A DNA stretch of 64,000 nt from Microbacterium forte (GTDB lineage: Bacteria > Actinomycetota > Actinomycetes > Actinomycetales > Microbacteriaceae), in assembly GCF_031885415.1 (NCBI RefSeq), contig NZ_CP116871.1, positions 806,001 to 870,000 of the forward strand. The letters run 5' to 3'. Every line of letters begins with the position of its first letter. Position 1 is the first letter of the stretch. This document shows, in pieces, positions 1 to 8,337 of the stretch. The position numbers were made by a program, and so were the translations under genes. The notes under the pieces were generated by a model, which worked only from the letters and a program-made list of their open reading frames with translations, had not been told where the DNA came from and made no database searches.

Positions 1-1263
1 GGCCGTCAGCGCCGCGATCACGTGGCTGTACCCGCCGCGCAGGTCGGGCACGACGATGTCTGCGGCGTGCAGCGGAGTCGGCCCGGTGATGACGGCCGCC
101 TGCTCGAGGTCACGACGCGGCACGCGCCGCGGCCCGTCCTGCAGCCCTCGCGGGTGCACGACGATGTCGGCGCCCATCTTGACGAGTGCATCGGTGAAGC
201 CGAGACGGTTCTCGTAGACCGTCTCGTGCACGACCGAGCGGCCGTTCGCCTGCGTCAGCGCCACGACGAGCGGCTGCTGCCAGTCGGTCATGAAGCCGGG
301 GTGCACGTCGGTCTCGACGACGACGGGCTTGAGCTCGCCTTCGCGGCGGAAGAGGATGCCGTCCTCCTGGATGTCGAACCAGCCGCCCGCCTTGCGGAAG
401 ATGTTGAGGAAGGTGAGCATCTCCTGCTGCTTGGCTCCGCCGACGAAGATCTCGCCGTCGGTGGCCAGCGCCGCGGATGCCCACGAGGCCGCCTCGTTGC
501 GGTCGAAGATCGACCGGTGGTCGTAGCCGCGCAGTGTCTCGACGCCCTCGATGAGGATGACGCGGTTCGGCTCGTACGAGATGATCGCGCCCATCTTCTG
601 CAGCACGGCGATCAGATCCATGATCTCGGGCTCGATGGCGGCGTTGCGCAGCTCGGTCGTCCCCTCGGCCCTGACCGCGGTCAGCAGCACCTGCTCGGTG
701 GCACCCACGCTCGGGTACGGCAGGTGGATGTTGGCGCCGTGCAGGCGGGCTCCGCCCCTGGAGAGACGGATGCCGCTCGGCAGCTTCTCGACGATGGCGC
801 CGAACTTGCGCAGTGCGTCGAGGTGGAAGTCGATCGGCCGGTCGCCGATGCGGCATCCGCCGAGGTCCGGGATGAATGCCTGACCGAGACGGTGCAGGAG
901 CGGTCCGCAGAACAGGATCGGAATGCGGGAGGCACCGGCGTGGGCGTCGATCTCCTCGAAGTGGGCCGACTCGACATCGCTCGGGTCGAAGACGAGTGCA
1001 CCCGGCTCATCGCCGTCGGAGACCCGGACACCGTGCACCTCGAGCAGCGAGCGCACCACCGCGACATCGCTGATGGCCGGGACGTCGCGCAGCACGCTGA
1101 CGGTCTCACCGAGCAGCGAGGCGACCATCGCCTTGGTCGCGAGGTTCTTCGCTCCCTTGACGTCGACGCGGCCGCGCAGCGGGCGGCCTCCACGAATGGC
1201 GAGGACGTCACCGGTGAGTGGGGGGACTCCGTCCGGAAGAGCGTCGCGCACAGGTGTCGTCAT
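1..1263 (-). CDS. murA: UDP-N-acetylglucosamine 1-carboxyvinyltransferase (MurA), 3' end cut by window edge
   Basis: MurA transfers enolpyruvate from PEP to UDP-GlcNAc, the first committed cytoplasmic step of peptidoglycan synthesis. The frame stays open to base 1, so the stop codon is outside the window; 421 codons are visible, close to the family's full length. The active-site loop reads GGCRIGDRPIDFH, and its Cys sits where the PEP-binding, fosfomycin-reactive Cys is found. The N-terminal motif GGRPLRGRVDVKGAKN is also typical. The ATG at 1263 (MTTPVRD) has GAGG six bases upstream. The gene lies downstream of leuCD on the same strand, separated by a GC-rich hairpin, so it probably has partly independent expression. 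Confidence 0.93.
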   Translation of the reverse strand, partial: MTTPVRDALPDGVPPLTGDVLAIRGGRPLRGRVDVKGAKNLATKAMVASLLGETVSVLRDVPAISDVAVVRSLLEVHGVRVSDGDEPGALVFDPSDVESAHFEEIDAHAGASRIPILFCGPLLHRLGQAFIPDLGGCRIGDRPIDFHLDALRKFGAIVEKLPSGIRLSRGGARLHGANIHLPYPSVGATEQVLLTAVRAEGTTELRNAAIEPEIMDLIAVLQKMGAIISYEPNRVILIEGVETLRGYDHRSIFDRNEAASWASAALATDGEIFVGGAKQQEMLTFLNIFRKAGGWFDIQEDGILFRREGELKPVVVETDVHPGFMTDWQQPLVVALTQANGRSVVHETVYENRLGFTDALVKMGADIVVHPRGLQDGPRRVPRRDLEQAAVITGPTPLHAADIVVPDLRGGYSHVIAALTA

Positions 1264-1292
1264 TCGGAGCCTCACTTCATTCAACGGAAATC

Positions 1293-1323
1293 GGGGCGGG
1301 GTCGCCCTCGGCTCCCCCGCCCC
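1293..1323 (-). terminator. GC-rich hairpin after leuD
   Basis: GGGGCGGG (1293-1300) can pair with CCCGCCCC (1316-1323), just past the leuD stop. On the minus strand it is followed by a short T-containing stretch (GATTTCC). It is a plausible weak terminator or RNA-stabilising hairpin between leuD and murA. The T-tract is poor, so read-through is likely. Confidence 0.45.
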
Positions 1324-1328
1324 GCCGT

Positions 1329-1925
1329 TCAGTGAACGGGAAGGGTCCGGGGCCGCCACGACTCGCGACGGGCCTCGAACTGCGCGATCTTGTCTTCGTT
1401 GCGCAGCGTGAGCCCGATGTCATCGAGCCCTTCAAGGAGCCGCCATCTAGTGTAATCGTCGATCCCGAGGTCAGCCTGGATCTCACCGATCGACGCGACC
1501 CGCGCCTCGATGTCCACCGTGATGGAAGCCCCGGGATTCCGGTCGATCTCGGCCCAGATCCGCTCGAGATCCTCTTCCGAGATGGTCGCCGCGACGAGCC
1601 CCTGCTTGCCTGAGTTGCCCCGGAAGATGTCGGCGAAGCGCGGGCTCAGGACGACCGCGAACCCGAAGTCGCGCAGCGCCCAGACGGCGTGCTCTCGGCT
1701 CGATCCGGTGCCGAAGTCCGGTCCGGCGACGAGCACCGACGCCCCCTGGAAGGCGGGCTGGTTGAGCACGAACTCGGGGTCCTGGCGCCAGCCGTGGAAC
1801 AGCGCGTCCTCGAAGCCGGTCTTGGTGACCCGCTTGAGGAAGACGGCGGGGATGATCTGGTCGGTGTCGACGTTCGAGCGCTTCAGCGGAGCGGCGATAC
1901 CGGTGTGGGTGACGAACTTCTCCAT
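1329..1925 (-). CDS. leuD: 3-isopropylmalate dehydratase small subunit
   Basis: LeuD is the swivel-domain subunit of isopropylmalate isomerase, which interconverts 2- and 3-isopropylmalate in leucine synthesis together with LeuC. The 198-residue protein begins MEKFVTHTG and shows the family signatures [17 protein letters not shown] near residues 16-32 and [14 protein letters not shown] near 71-84. The length is normal for the family. It starts two bases after the leuC stop, so the two subunits are translationally coupled. It shares the leuC leader and attenuator. Confidence 0.96.
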   Translation of the reverse strand: MEKFVTHTGIAAPLKRSNVDTDQIIPAVFLKRVTKTGFEDALFHGWRQDPEFVLNQPAFQGASVLVAGPDFGTGSSREHAVWALRDFGFAVVLSPRFADIFRGNSGKQGLVAATISEEDLERIWAEIDRNPGASITVDIEARVASIGEIQADLGIDDYTRWRLLEGLDDIGLTLRNEDKIAQFEARRESWRPRTLPVH

Positions 1926-1927
1926 GG

Positions 1928-3379
1928 TCAGACCTCCGCCATCTCGTTCAGGTCGCTGGGACTCGACAGCGTGCCGCGGATCGCGGTCGCCGCGGCGACC
2001 AGCGGCGACACCAGGTGTGTGCGACCACCCTTGCCCTGCCGACCCTCGAAGTTGCGATTCGACGTCGACGCACAGCGCTCGCCCGGAGCGAGCTGATCGG
2101 GGTTCATACCGAGGCACATCGAGCAGCCGGCGAACCGCCATTCGGCTCCGAAGTCCTTGATGATCTTGTCGAGGCCTTCCGCCTCGGCCTCCAGCCGGAC
2201 GCGGGCCGAACCGGGTACGACCATGACACGCACGCCGTCGGCCTTCTTCTTGCCTTCGATGATCGACGCGAACGCGCGGAGGTCCTCGATGCGGCTGTTC
2301 GTGCACGAGCCCATGAAGACCGCATCGACCGGCACCTCCTTGAGCGGCGTACCAGGGGTCAGATCCATGTACTCGAGGGCGCGCTCTGCGGCGGCGCGCT
2401 CGTTGGCGTCGGCGATCTGAGCCGGGTCGGGAACCGACGCCGACAGCGAGCTGCCCTGACCGGGGTTGGTTCCCCATGTCACGAAGGGCTCGAGATCGTC
2501 GGCGTCGATGAAGACCTCGGCATCGAAGGTCGCACCCTCGTCGGTCGGCAGGGTGCGCCAGTAGGCGACGGCGTCGTCCCAGTCCTGGCCCTGGGGAGCG
2601 TGCGGACGCCCCTTCAGGTAGTCGAACGTCGTCTCGTCGGGGGCGACCATACCCGCACGGGCACCGGCCTCGATCGACATGTTGCAGATGGTCATCCGGC
2701 CCTCCATGGACAGCGAGCGGATCGCGCTGCCGCGGAACTCCAGGACATAGCCCTGCCCGCCACCGGTCGTGATCTTCGCGATCACTGCGAGGATGATGTC
2801 CTTCGCGGTGACTCCGGGGCGCAGCGTGCCCTCGACGGTGATGGCCATCGTCTTGAAGGGCTTGAGCGGAAGCGTCTGGGTCGCCATCACGTGCTCGACC
2901 TCGCTGGTGCCGATGCCGAAGGCCATGGCGCCGAAGGCCCCGTGAGTCGACGTGTGCGAGTCTCCGCAGACCACGGTGATCCCCGGCATGGTGAGCCCGA
3001 GCTGCGGGCCGACGACGTGCACGATGCCCTGTTCGGCATCGCCCAGAGAGTGCAGACGGACGCCGAACTCGGCGGCGTTGCGGCGCAGCGTCTCGATCTG
3101 AGTGCGGCTCGTGAGGTCGGCGATGGGCTTGTCGATGTCCCACGTGGGCGTGTTGTGGTCTTCGGTGGCGATCGTCAGGTCGAGGCGACGCAGCGGACGG
3201 CCCTCCGATCGCAGTCCGTCGAACGCCTGAGGGCTCGTGACCTCGTGCACCAGGTGCAGATCGATGTAGATGAGGTCGGGCTCGCCGTTCTCGCCCTTGA
3301 CGACGAGGTGGTCGTCCCAGACCTTCTCAGCGAGGGTCCTCGGACGTGCGGGAGCAGTGTCTGCTGCGGGGATGTTCAT
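1928..3379 (-). CDS. leuC: 3-isopropylmalate dehydratase large subunit
   Basis: LeuC is the aconitase-family catalytic subunit carrying the [4Fe-4S] cluster of leucine biosynthesis. The cluster ligands are visible as GSCTNS and, further on, CSMCLGMNP. Substrate and cluster region motifs [15 protein letters not shown] and [11 protein letters not shown] are intact. The chosen ATG at 3379 (MNIPAAD) has AGGAG seven bases upstream; a GTG further upstream lacks this support. At 483 residues the length fits the family. The preceding 106 bases encode a leucine-rich leader peptide and alternative hairpins that probably control translation of this gene. Confidence 0.96.
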   Translation of the reverse strand: MNIPAADTAPARPRTLAEKVWDDHLVVKGENGEPDLIYIDLHLVHEVTSPQAFDGLRSEGRPLRRLDLTIATEDHNTPTWDIDKPIADLTSRTQIETLRRNAAEFGVRLHSLGDAEQGIVHVVGPQLGLTMPGITVVCGDSHTSTHGAFGAMAFGIGTSEVEHVMATQTLPLKPFKTMAITVEGTLRPGVTAKDIILAVIAKITTGGGQGYVLEFRGSAIRSLSMEGRMTICNMSIEAGARAGMVAPDETTFDYLKGRPHAPQGQDWDDAVAYWRTLPTDEGATFDAEVFIDADDLEPFVTWGTNPGQGSSLSASVPDPAQIADANERAAAERALEYMDLTPGTPLKEVPVDAVFMGSCTNSRIEDLRAFASIIEGKKKADGVRVMVVPGSARVRLEAEAEGLDKIIKDFGAEWRFAGCSMCLGMNPDQLAPGERCASTSNRNFEGRQGKGGRTHLVSPLVAAATAIRGTLSSPSDLNEMAEV

Positions 3380-3485
3380 TGCGTCTCTCCTGAAGCTGGC
3401 GGTTCGGCCCACGATGGACTCCGCGACGAGGAGGGGCTCAGAACGAGGTCTCGTCGCGGCCGCTAAGAAGGAGCACGATCCGCAT
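3380..3485 (-). promoter_or_regulatory. Leucine attenuator leader of leuCD
   Basis: The leader starts with a 15-codon open frame containing Ile-Val-Leu-Leu-Leu. Immediately after the Leu codons, CCGCGACGAG (3459-3450) can pair with CTCGTCGCGG (3430-3421). Overlapping the 5' side of the second arm is CTCCT (3433-3429), complementary to the leuC Shine-Dalgarno AGGAG (3391-3387). The two pairings compete. Inferred model: ribosomes stalled at Leu codons leave the first arm free, which pairs with the second arm and frees the ribosome-binding site. When leucyl-tRNA is plentiful, ribosomes reach the TGA at 3440-3438 and cover the first arm, so CTCCT masks the site. The pairings are read directly; the switching is inferred. 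Confidence 0.75.
3438..3485 (-). CDS. Leucine-rich leader peptide (15 aa) upstream of leuC
   Basis: The ORF is ATG CGG ATC GTG CTC CTT CTT AGC GGC and so on, giving [15 protein letters not shown] and a TGA stop. Three consecutive leucine codons preceded by Ile and Val are the hallmark of an amino-acid-sensing leader peptide. No Shine-Dalgarno precedes the ATG. A -10 hexamer TAATCT ends six bases upstream, so the transcript probably begins at the A of the start codon and the peptide is translated as a leaderless ORF. The peptide itself is unlikely to have a job; ribosome position on it should control leuC. Confidence 0.72.
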   Translation of the reverse strand: MRIVLLLSGRDETSF

Positions 3486-3491
3486 GACGTC

Positions 3492-3497
3492 AGATTA
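3492..3497 (-). promoter_or_regulatory. -10 element of leuCD leader promoter
   Basis: TAATCT on the minus strand, six bases upstream of the leader-peptide ATG at 3485. A weak -35 (GCGACT, about 19 bases further upstream) is the best available match. The position predicts transcription starting at or next to the leader start codon. Confidence 0.5.
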
Positions 3498-3525
3498 CCA
3501 CCGCTTCAGCGACCGGAGTCGCCGC

Positions 3526-3543
3526 GTGACACGCTACTGTCAC
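3526..3543. promoter_or_regulatory. Inverted repeat upstream of metY
   Basis: GTGACA and TGTCAC are separated by six bases (CGCTAC), 23 bp upstream of the metY ATG. The sequence TACTGT inside it could serve as the metY -10. The layout suggests a repressor operator, probably sensing sulfur or methionine status. The regulator is not in this window. Confidence 0.45.
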
Positions 3544-3566
3544 CCGCACATTCGAGAGGCATCCGC

Positions 3567-4862
3567 ATGACCGACGACACGACCGGCTTCGCCACCAGAG
3601 CGGTCCACGCCGCCCGGAATCAGGGCGCCGCGTCGTCGAGGGCGACGCCGATCTATCTGACTGCGGGCTTCGAGTTCGATGACTTCGATCACGCCGCAGA
3701 CCACTTCGGCACCGGCGCCGGCTTCGGCTACACCCGCACGGGCAACCCGACGGTGAGCGCCGTCGAGCGACAGCTCGCAGCCCTCGAATCCGCCGCGGAC
3801 GCGGTGCTCGTCGCGAGCGGACAGGCCGCGGTCGTCACCGCTTTGCTGACCGTGGCCGGAGCCGGAGACCACATCGTGGCATCGACGCACATCTACGAGG
3901 GCACCCGAGGGCTCCTGCTCGACAACCTCGCACGGCTCGGCATCGAGACGACGTTCATCGACGAGATCGCCGACCCTGCTGCGTGGCAGGCAGCGATCCG
4001 CCCGACCACGCGCGCGCTGTTCGCGGAGTCGATCGCGAACGCCCGGAACGACATCTTCGACATCGCCGCTGTGAGCGCGGTCGCGGATGAGTTCGCCATC
4101 CCGCTCATCGTCGACAACACGCTCGCGACGCCCTTCCTGCTGCGTCCGATCGAGCACGGTGCCGCCATGGTCGTGCACTCCGCATCGAAGTTCCTCGCGG
4201 GTCACGGGTCCGTGCTCGGCGGTGTGATCCTCGATGACGGTCGTTTCGACGCGGATAGGGCCGGTCACAACGCACCGCACCTGGTGCTCCCCGGCCGCGG
4301 GGGCTTCCCGAGCGTCTTCGCCCGCCACGGCGGCAACGCTCGGATCGCCTACGCCCGCGAGTCGGTGGCTCCCCGCTTCGGCGCCTCGCCGTCTCCTCTC
4401 AACGCGTTCCTGATCGGACAGGGCGCCGAGACCCTCGGCCTCCGGGTCGAGCGCCAGTCCCGGAACGCGCTCGAGGTGGCCCGTTGGCTGGCCGCTCAGG
4501 ATGCGGTCGAGAGCGTCGATCACGTGGGCCTCGAGACTCACCCCGACCATGCTCTCGCGCAGCGGTATCTCCACGGCGGGTACGGGTCGATCTTCACGTT
4601 CACCCTCCGCGGAGGGCTCGACGCCGCACGCGACTTCGTCGAGAGCGTGGAAGTCTTCACGCACATGACCCACATCGGCGACGTGCGCTCGCTGGTGCTG
4701 CACCCCGCGACCACCAGCCACTCGCACAGGACACCCGAAGAGCGCGACATCCTCGGTGTGCAGCCGGGAACCCTTCGGCTGTCGGTCGGCATAGAAGACG
4801 TCTCCGATCTGATCGCCGACCTCGCTCGGGTGCTCGAGCCGGCGCGAGAGGCCGTCGCATGA
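3567..4862 (+). CDS. metY: O-acetylhomoserine sulfhydrylase-type PLP enzyme
   Basis: A 431-residue Cys/Met-metabolism PLP enzyme that most likely makes homocysteine from O-acetylhomoserine and sulfide. Visible family features are TRAVHA near the start, YTRTGNPTVSAVERQLAALE in the PLP-phosphate and dimer region, and SASKFLAGHGSVLGG with the PLP-binding Lys. The late motif SLVLHPATTSHS is typical of the MetY/CysD group. ATG 3567 has GAGAGG upstream. The stop overlaps the start of the next gene (ATGA), so MetY and a flavin monooxygenase are coupled, which points to sulfur released from an organic donor. A cystathionine gamma-synthase or methionine gamma-lyase activity cannot be excluded. Confidence 0.85.
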   Translation: MTDDTTGFATRAVHAARNQGAASSRATPIYLTAGFEFDDFDHAADHFGTGAGFGYTRTGNPTVSAVERQLAALESAADAVLVASGQAAVVTALLTVAGAGDHIVASTHIYEGTRGLLLDNLARLGIETTFIDEIADPAAWQAAIRPTTRALFAESIANARNDIFDIAAVSAVADEFAIPLIVDNTLATPFLLRPIEHGAAMVVHSASKFLAGHGSVLGGVILDDGRFDADRAGHNAPHLVLPGRGGFPSVFARHGGNARIAYARESVAPRFGASPSPLNAFLIGQGAETLGLRVERQSRNALEVARWLAAQDAVESVDHVGLETHPDHALAQRYLHGGYGSIFTFTLRGGLDAARDFVESVEVFTHMTHIGDVRSLVLHPATTSHSHRTPEERDILGVQPGTLRLSVGIEDVSDLIADLARVLEPAREAVA

Positions 4863-6172
4863 CCAGGCCCCAGCACTTCGGCTGGTTCCTCGCCCGCGGT
4901 TTCGGTCCGCAGGGGTGGGGATACCCGTCTCTGGACTGGGACTACGACTGGACGCGTCCCGAGATCTATCAGGAGGCGGCGCGGACGCTCGAGCAGGCAG
5001 GCTTCGACCTCGTGATCATCGAGGACGCGCCGTCTCTCGGCTCGCCGGACACGATCGACCTCCGCGTACGCCATGCCTTCGGCGGGCCCAAGCACGACCC
5101 GCTGCTCCTCGCTCCCTACCTGTTCCAGGCGACACGGCACCTCGGAGTCGTGCCCACCGTGAATCCCGCGGCGTACCTGCCCTATACGGCGGCGCGGCAG
5201 TTCTCCACCCTTCAGCATCTCAGCGGTCACCGTCTCGGGCTCAACGTGGTGACCGACACCGGCAGCGCGCGTCACTTCTCGGCCGCGGCGCAGCTCGGAC
5301 ACGATGCCGCCTACGACCGGGCCGAGGAATGGCTCTCAGGCATCCGCTCGCTCTGGCGCAGCTGGGGCGACGGAGCGCTGGTCGGCGACCGCGAAACGGA
5401 TGTCTTCGCGGACGGATCGAAGCTGAGCACCGTCCGGCATCGCGGAGAGCACTACTCTTTCGACGGCCCTCTGAACGCCGTGCCGTTCACCGACGGCGAG
5501 CCGGCGATCGTCTCCCCCGGCGGGTCGGGTCGCGGCCTCGGATTCGCCGGCGCCAACTCCGATGTCCAACTCGCCCTCGCTCCGCTGGACGAAGCATCCG
5601 TGCGCGCCTACCGCGCGAAGATCCACGACGCGGCGATCGCCGCCGGGCGCTCAGCCGACGACATCAAGATCCTGTTCGCGATCCAGCCCGTGATCACGGC
5701 ATCCGCCGAAGAGGCCGACCGGATCGTCGCTGCGTCCGCGCACCCCGATGATGCGGCTCTCGTGCAGATCGCGCGCAAGCAGTCGAGCGATCTCGAGACC
5801 GACCTCACCGCACTCGACCTCGAGCGGCCGCTCGATGTGTCGATCTTCGGGGAGCACGTCTCGCGCGGAAGCATCCAGCGCCTGATCGGCGACCGTGGCG
5901 AGGATGCTCCGCTGCGCGCCCACCTCACCGCCCTCGCCCGCGCCGGCCGCATCGCCGACCGTTCGGGCTTCGTCGGGACGGCCGACGAGTTCGCCGATCT
6001 GATCGAGGAACTCGGAGAGTGGGGCAACGACGGCGTGCTGCTGTGGGGCGACTTCCACCCCGTCACGCTGCACCGCACACTCGACGAGCTCGTGCCGGTG
6101 CTGCGTCGCCGTGGGATCCTCCGCCGCGACCACGTCGATGGCGGCCTGCAGGCCAACCTCCGCGCGTTCTGA
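4859..6172 (+). CDS. LLM-class flavin-dependent monooxygenase (NtaA/SnaA/DszA-like)
   Basis: A 437-residue cytoplasmic FMN-dependent monooxygenase of the bacterial luciferase fold, in the subgroup with nitrilotriacetate and dibenzothiophene-sulfone monooxygenases. The pattern FDLVIIEDAPS, the stretch HLGVVPTVNPAAYLPY, NVVTDTGSARHF and IVSPGGSGRGLGFA follow that subgroup's core. It needs reduced FMN from a reductase not encoded here. It overlaps metY by four bases. The likely role, by inference, is oxidative C-S or C-N cleavage of an organosulfur compound, passing sulfide on to MetY. The substrate cannot be read from the sequence. Confidence 0.8.
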   Translation: MTRPQHFGWFLARGFGPQGWGYPSLDWDYDWTRPEIYQEAARTLEQAGFDLVIIEDAPSLGSPDTIDLRVRHAFGGPKHDPLLLAPYLFQATRHLGVVPTVNPAAYLPYTAARQFSTLQHLSGHRLGLNVVTDTGSARHFSAAAQLGHDAAYDRAEEWLSGIRSLWRSWGDGALVGDRETDVFADGSKLSTVRHRGEHYSFDGPLNAVPFTDGEPAIVSPGGSGRGLGFAGANSDVQLALAPLDEASVRAYRAKIHDAAIAAGRSADDIKILFAIQPVITASAEEADRIVAASAHPDDAALVQIARKQSSDLETDLTALDLERPLDVSIFGEHVSRGSIQRLIGDRGEDAPLRAHLTALARAGRIADRSGFVGTADEFADLIEELGEWGNDGVLLWGDFHPVTLHRTLDELVPVLRRRGILRRDHVDGGLQANLRAF

Positions 6173-6193
6173 CAGGAACGGCGGGGCCGGGCC

Positions 6194-6691
6194 CTACCAG
6201 CCCATGGAACCCGGCACGCCCTTGAAGGGCCCGACGACCGACGACGTGACCCAGCCGCCGTAGAATCCTCCCGGCTGCGGAACGACGACCTCGTCGCCGA
6301 CTGTGCACGCGTCCATCGGCCCCGCGTACACGGCCACCCGGTCGCGCAGCAGCTCGAAACCGGGCGAAGGATGCGGGTAGTTCCATGCCGCGCCCGCGGC
6401 CGTCAGGCCGCCGCCACGCACATCGAGATAGCGCGCGGCACCCTTGAACTCGCAGAACGATGAACCCGGGGCATCCGAGAGCGCGCCCTCGATGAAGTCG
6501 GCGATCGGCAGATAGTACACAGGAGGGTGACTCGTCTCGAGCACCCGCACGGCATCGCGCGTATCGGCGACCAGAACGCCGCCGAGGCGGATGGTGACGC
6601 GCTCGGGCACCGGCTCGACCCTCGGTGGCCGCGGATAGTCCCATACGGATTCCTGACCGGGCGAGGGGACGATCGGCTGAGGTCTGCGCAT
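6194..6691 (-). CDS. DUF427 domain protein
   Basis: A 165-residue protein with the DUF427 fold pattern: VTIRLGGVLVADTRDAVRVLETSHPPVYYLP, then FCEFKGAARYLDV and WNYPHPSPGFELLRDRVAVYAG. The biochemical role of this family is not established. ATG 6691 is chosen over one 45 bases upstream because TACAGT, a good -10, lies six bases before it, implying a leaderless transcript. It is convergent with the flavin monooxygenase and divergent from the Lon-N domain gene. Confidence 0.8.
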   Translation of the reverse strand: MRRPQPIVPSPGQESVWDYPRPPRVEPVPERVTIRLGGVLVADTRDAVRVLETSHPPVYYLPIADFIEGALSDAPGSSFCEFKGAARYLDVRGGGLTAAGAAWNYPHPSPGFELLRDRVAVYAGPMDACTVGDEVVVPQPGGFYGGWVTSSVVGPFKGVPGSMGW

Positions 6692-6697
6692 CTGTTC

Positions 6698-6703
6698 ACT
6701 GTA
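6698..6703 (-). promoter_or_regulatory. -10 element of DUF427 gene (leaderless)
   Basis: TACAGT on the minus strand with six bases between it and the ATG at 6691. No Shine-Dalgarno sequence is present, so translation probably starts at the 5' end of the mRNA. No convincing -35 is seen. Confidence 0.45.
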
Positions 6704-6727
6704 CGTCGCGCGGTGTTGACTGGGGTC

Positions 6728-7321
6728 ATGGCTCAACTACCGATGTTCCCGCTCGGCTCGGTGCTGTTTCCCTACACCCCGCTTCCGCTTCGCGTCTTCG
6801 AGCCGAGGTACCTCACGATGATCGGACACCTGCTCGACGACGACGACCCGCAGTTCGGCGTCGTGCTCATCGAGCGCGGTCACGAGGTCGGCGGCGGCGA
6901 CCGACGCAGCAGGGTCGGCACGATGGCCCGGCTGGTGAGCGTCGCGGCGGACGCCCAGGTGCTGCACACCCTCGCGGTCGGCACGGCCCGCTTCACCGTC
7001 GATCAGTGGCTCGACGACGCGCCCTTTCCTCGCGCCGAGGTCACGCAGCTGCCTGAGCTGACGTGGCACGACGCGCTGACCCCTCTGCGGACCGAAGCAG
7101 AGGCGATCGTGCGGCGAGTCCTCGCACGCGTGGACTCGCCGTGGGATGCCGACACCGAACTGTCAGACGATCCGCTCGCCGCAGCCTGGCAGCTCGCCGC
7201 GATCGCACCGCTGGGCGAGTACGACCAGTTCGCCCTGCTGCAGTCCAACTCGCTCGGCGCCCTGCTGGGCCAGGTCATCGATCTCACCCTCGAAGCGGAG
7301 CTCCTCTGGTCAGCCGAGTGA
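6728..7321 (+). CDS. Lon N-terminal (LON substrate-binding) domain protein
   Basis: A 197-residue protein consisting only of a Lon N-terminal domain, without ATPase or protease modules. It begins MAQLPMFPLGSVLFPYTPLPLRVFEPRYL, the classic domain opening, and continues with FGVVLIERGHEVGGGD and VGTMARLV. Stand-alone LON-domain proteins are widespread in actinobacteria; their role in substrate binding or protein quality control is assumed rather than shown. ATG 6728 gives the full domain. Confidence 0.85.
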   Translation: MAQLPMFPLGSVLFPYTPLPLRVFEPRYLTMIGHLLDDDDPQFGVVLIERGHEVGGGDRRSRVGTMARLVSVAADAQVLHTLAVGTARFTVDQWLDDAPFPRAEVTQLPELTWHDALTPLRTEAEAIVRRVLARVDSPWDADTELSDDPLAAAWQLAAIAPLGEYDQFALLQSNSLGALLGQVIDLTLEAELLWSAE

Positions 7322-7332
7322 GCGGGCTGCGC

Positions 7333-8337
7333 TCACTCGACGATCGCTGCCTTCTTCGCCGCCGACTTCTCGCGCGACGACGCGATGAGGCTGGCGACCG
7401 TCGCGACGGTCATCGACACGACGATGACGCCCAGCGACACCATGTTGTCGATGTCTGGCACCCATTCGACGTGCTCGCCGCCGTTGATGAAGGGCAGCTC
7501 GTTCTCATGCAGCGCGTGCAGGATGAGCTTGATGCCGATGAAACCGAGGATCACGGCGATGCCGTAATGCAGGTACCGCAGGCGATCGAGCAGATCGCCG
7601 AGCAGGAAGTAGAGCTGACGCAGGCCCATGAGCGCGAAGATGTTCGCGGCGAAGACGAGGAACCCGTTGGTGGTGATCTCGAAGATCGCGGGAATCGAGT
7701 CGATCGCGAAGATCAGGTCGGTGACACCGATCGTGATGAACACGATGACCATCGGCGTCCACATGCGCTTGCCGTCGACCGTGGTGCGGAGCTTGGAGCC
7801 GTCGTAGGTCTCGCTGATGTCGATCCGGCGCCGGAGCAGGCGCACGATGAAGTTCTCCTTCTTCACGTCGTCTTCGTGCTCGCCCTCGGGCATCGCCTGC
7901 TTGATCGCGGTGTAGATGAGGAACGCGCCGAAGACGTAGAAGATCGGCGAGAAGTGCTCGACGACCGCCACTCCCACGAGGATGAACGCCCCGCGCAGGA
8001 CGAGCGCGATGATGATGCCGACCATCAGCACCTGCTGCTGCAGGCGTCGCGGGACGGCGAACTGCGCCATGATCAGCACGAAGACGAAGAGATTGTCGAT
8101 GGACAGGCTGTATTCGAGCGCCCAGCCGGTGATGAAGTCGCCCGCGTTGCGCCAACCGGCCACGTTGCCGAGGAGCACAGCGAAGAGAAGCGCGAGGGCG
8201 ACGTAGAACACGACCCACAGGGTCGACTCCTTCGTCGAGGGGATGTGGGGGCGAAGGCGGATCAGAAGCAGGTCGCCGATCAGAATGATCGAGAGGACGA
8301 TCATCGAGGTGATCTCGAACCAGACGGGGATTTCCAA
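7333..8337 (-). CDS. TerC/Alx-family integral membrane protein (probable Mn2+ exporter)
   Basis: A 334-residue polytopic TerC-family protein. It shows the family cores WALEYSLSIDNLFVFVLIM and VTDLIFAIDSIPAIFEIT, whose acidic residues lie in membrane segments, plus a charged loop EGEHEDDVKKE. Alx and MntP/TerC relatives handle excess manganese. The start is a TTG at 8337 (LEIPVWFEI), chosen because homologues begin there and because the upstream sequence is a riboswitch rather than coding. The AAAGG ribosome-binding site, ten bases upstream, is built into the riboswitch platform. It is convergent with the Lon-N gene. Confidence 0.88.
   Translation of the reverse strand: MEIPVWFEITSMIVLSIILIGDLLLIRLRPHIPSTKESTLWVVFYVALALLFAVLLGNVAGWRNAGDFITGWALEYSLSIDNLFVFVLIMAQFAVPRRLQQQVLMVGIIIALVLRGAFILVGVAVVEHFSPIFYVFGAFLIYTAIKQAMPEGEHEDDVKKENFIVRLLRRRIDISETYDGSKLRTTVDGKRMWTPMVIVFITIGVTDLIFAIDSIPAIFEITTNGFLVFAANIFALMGLRQLYFLLGDLLDRLRYLHYGIAVILGFIGIKLILHALHENELPFINGGEHVEWVPDIDNMVSLGVIVVSMTVATVASLIASSREKSAAKKAAIVE

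Noticed and set aside
22..1335. A 437-codon plus-strand frame opposite murA
   Set aside because: The minus strand encodes a complete MurA active-site loop and family motifs. The plus-strand product is low-complexity shadow sequence.
3526..3543. McbR-type operator upstream of metY
   Set aside because: The spacing of six bases is alike, but the arms GTGACA/TGTCAC do not match the corynebacterial TAGAC/GTCTA arms. Only a generic inverted repeat is claimed.
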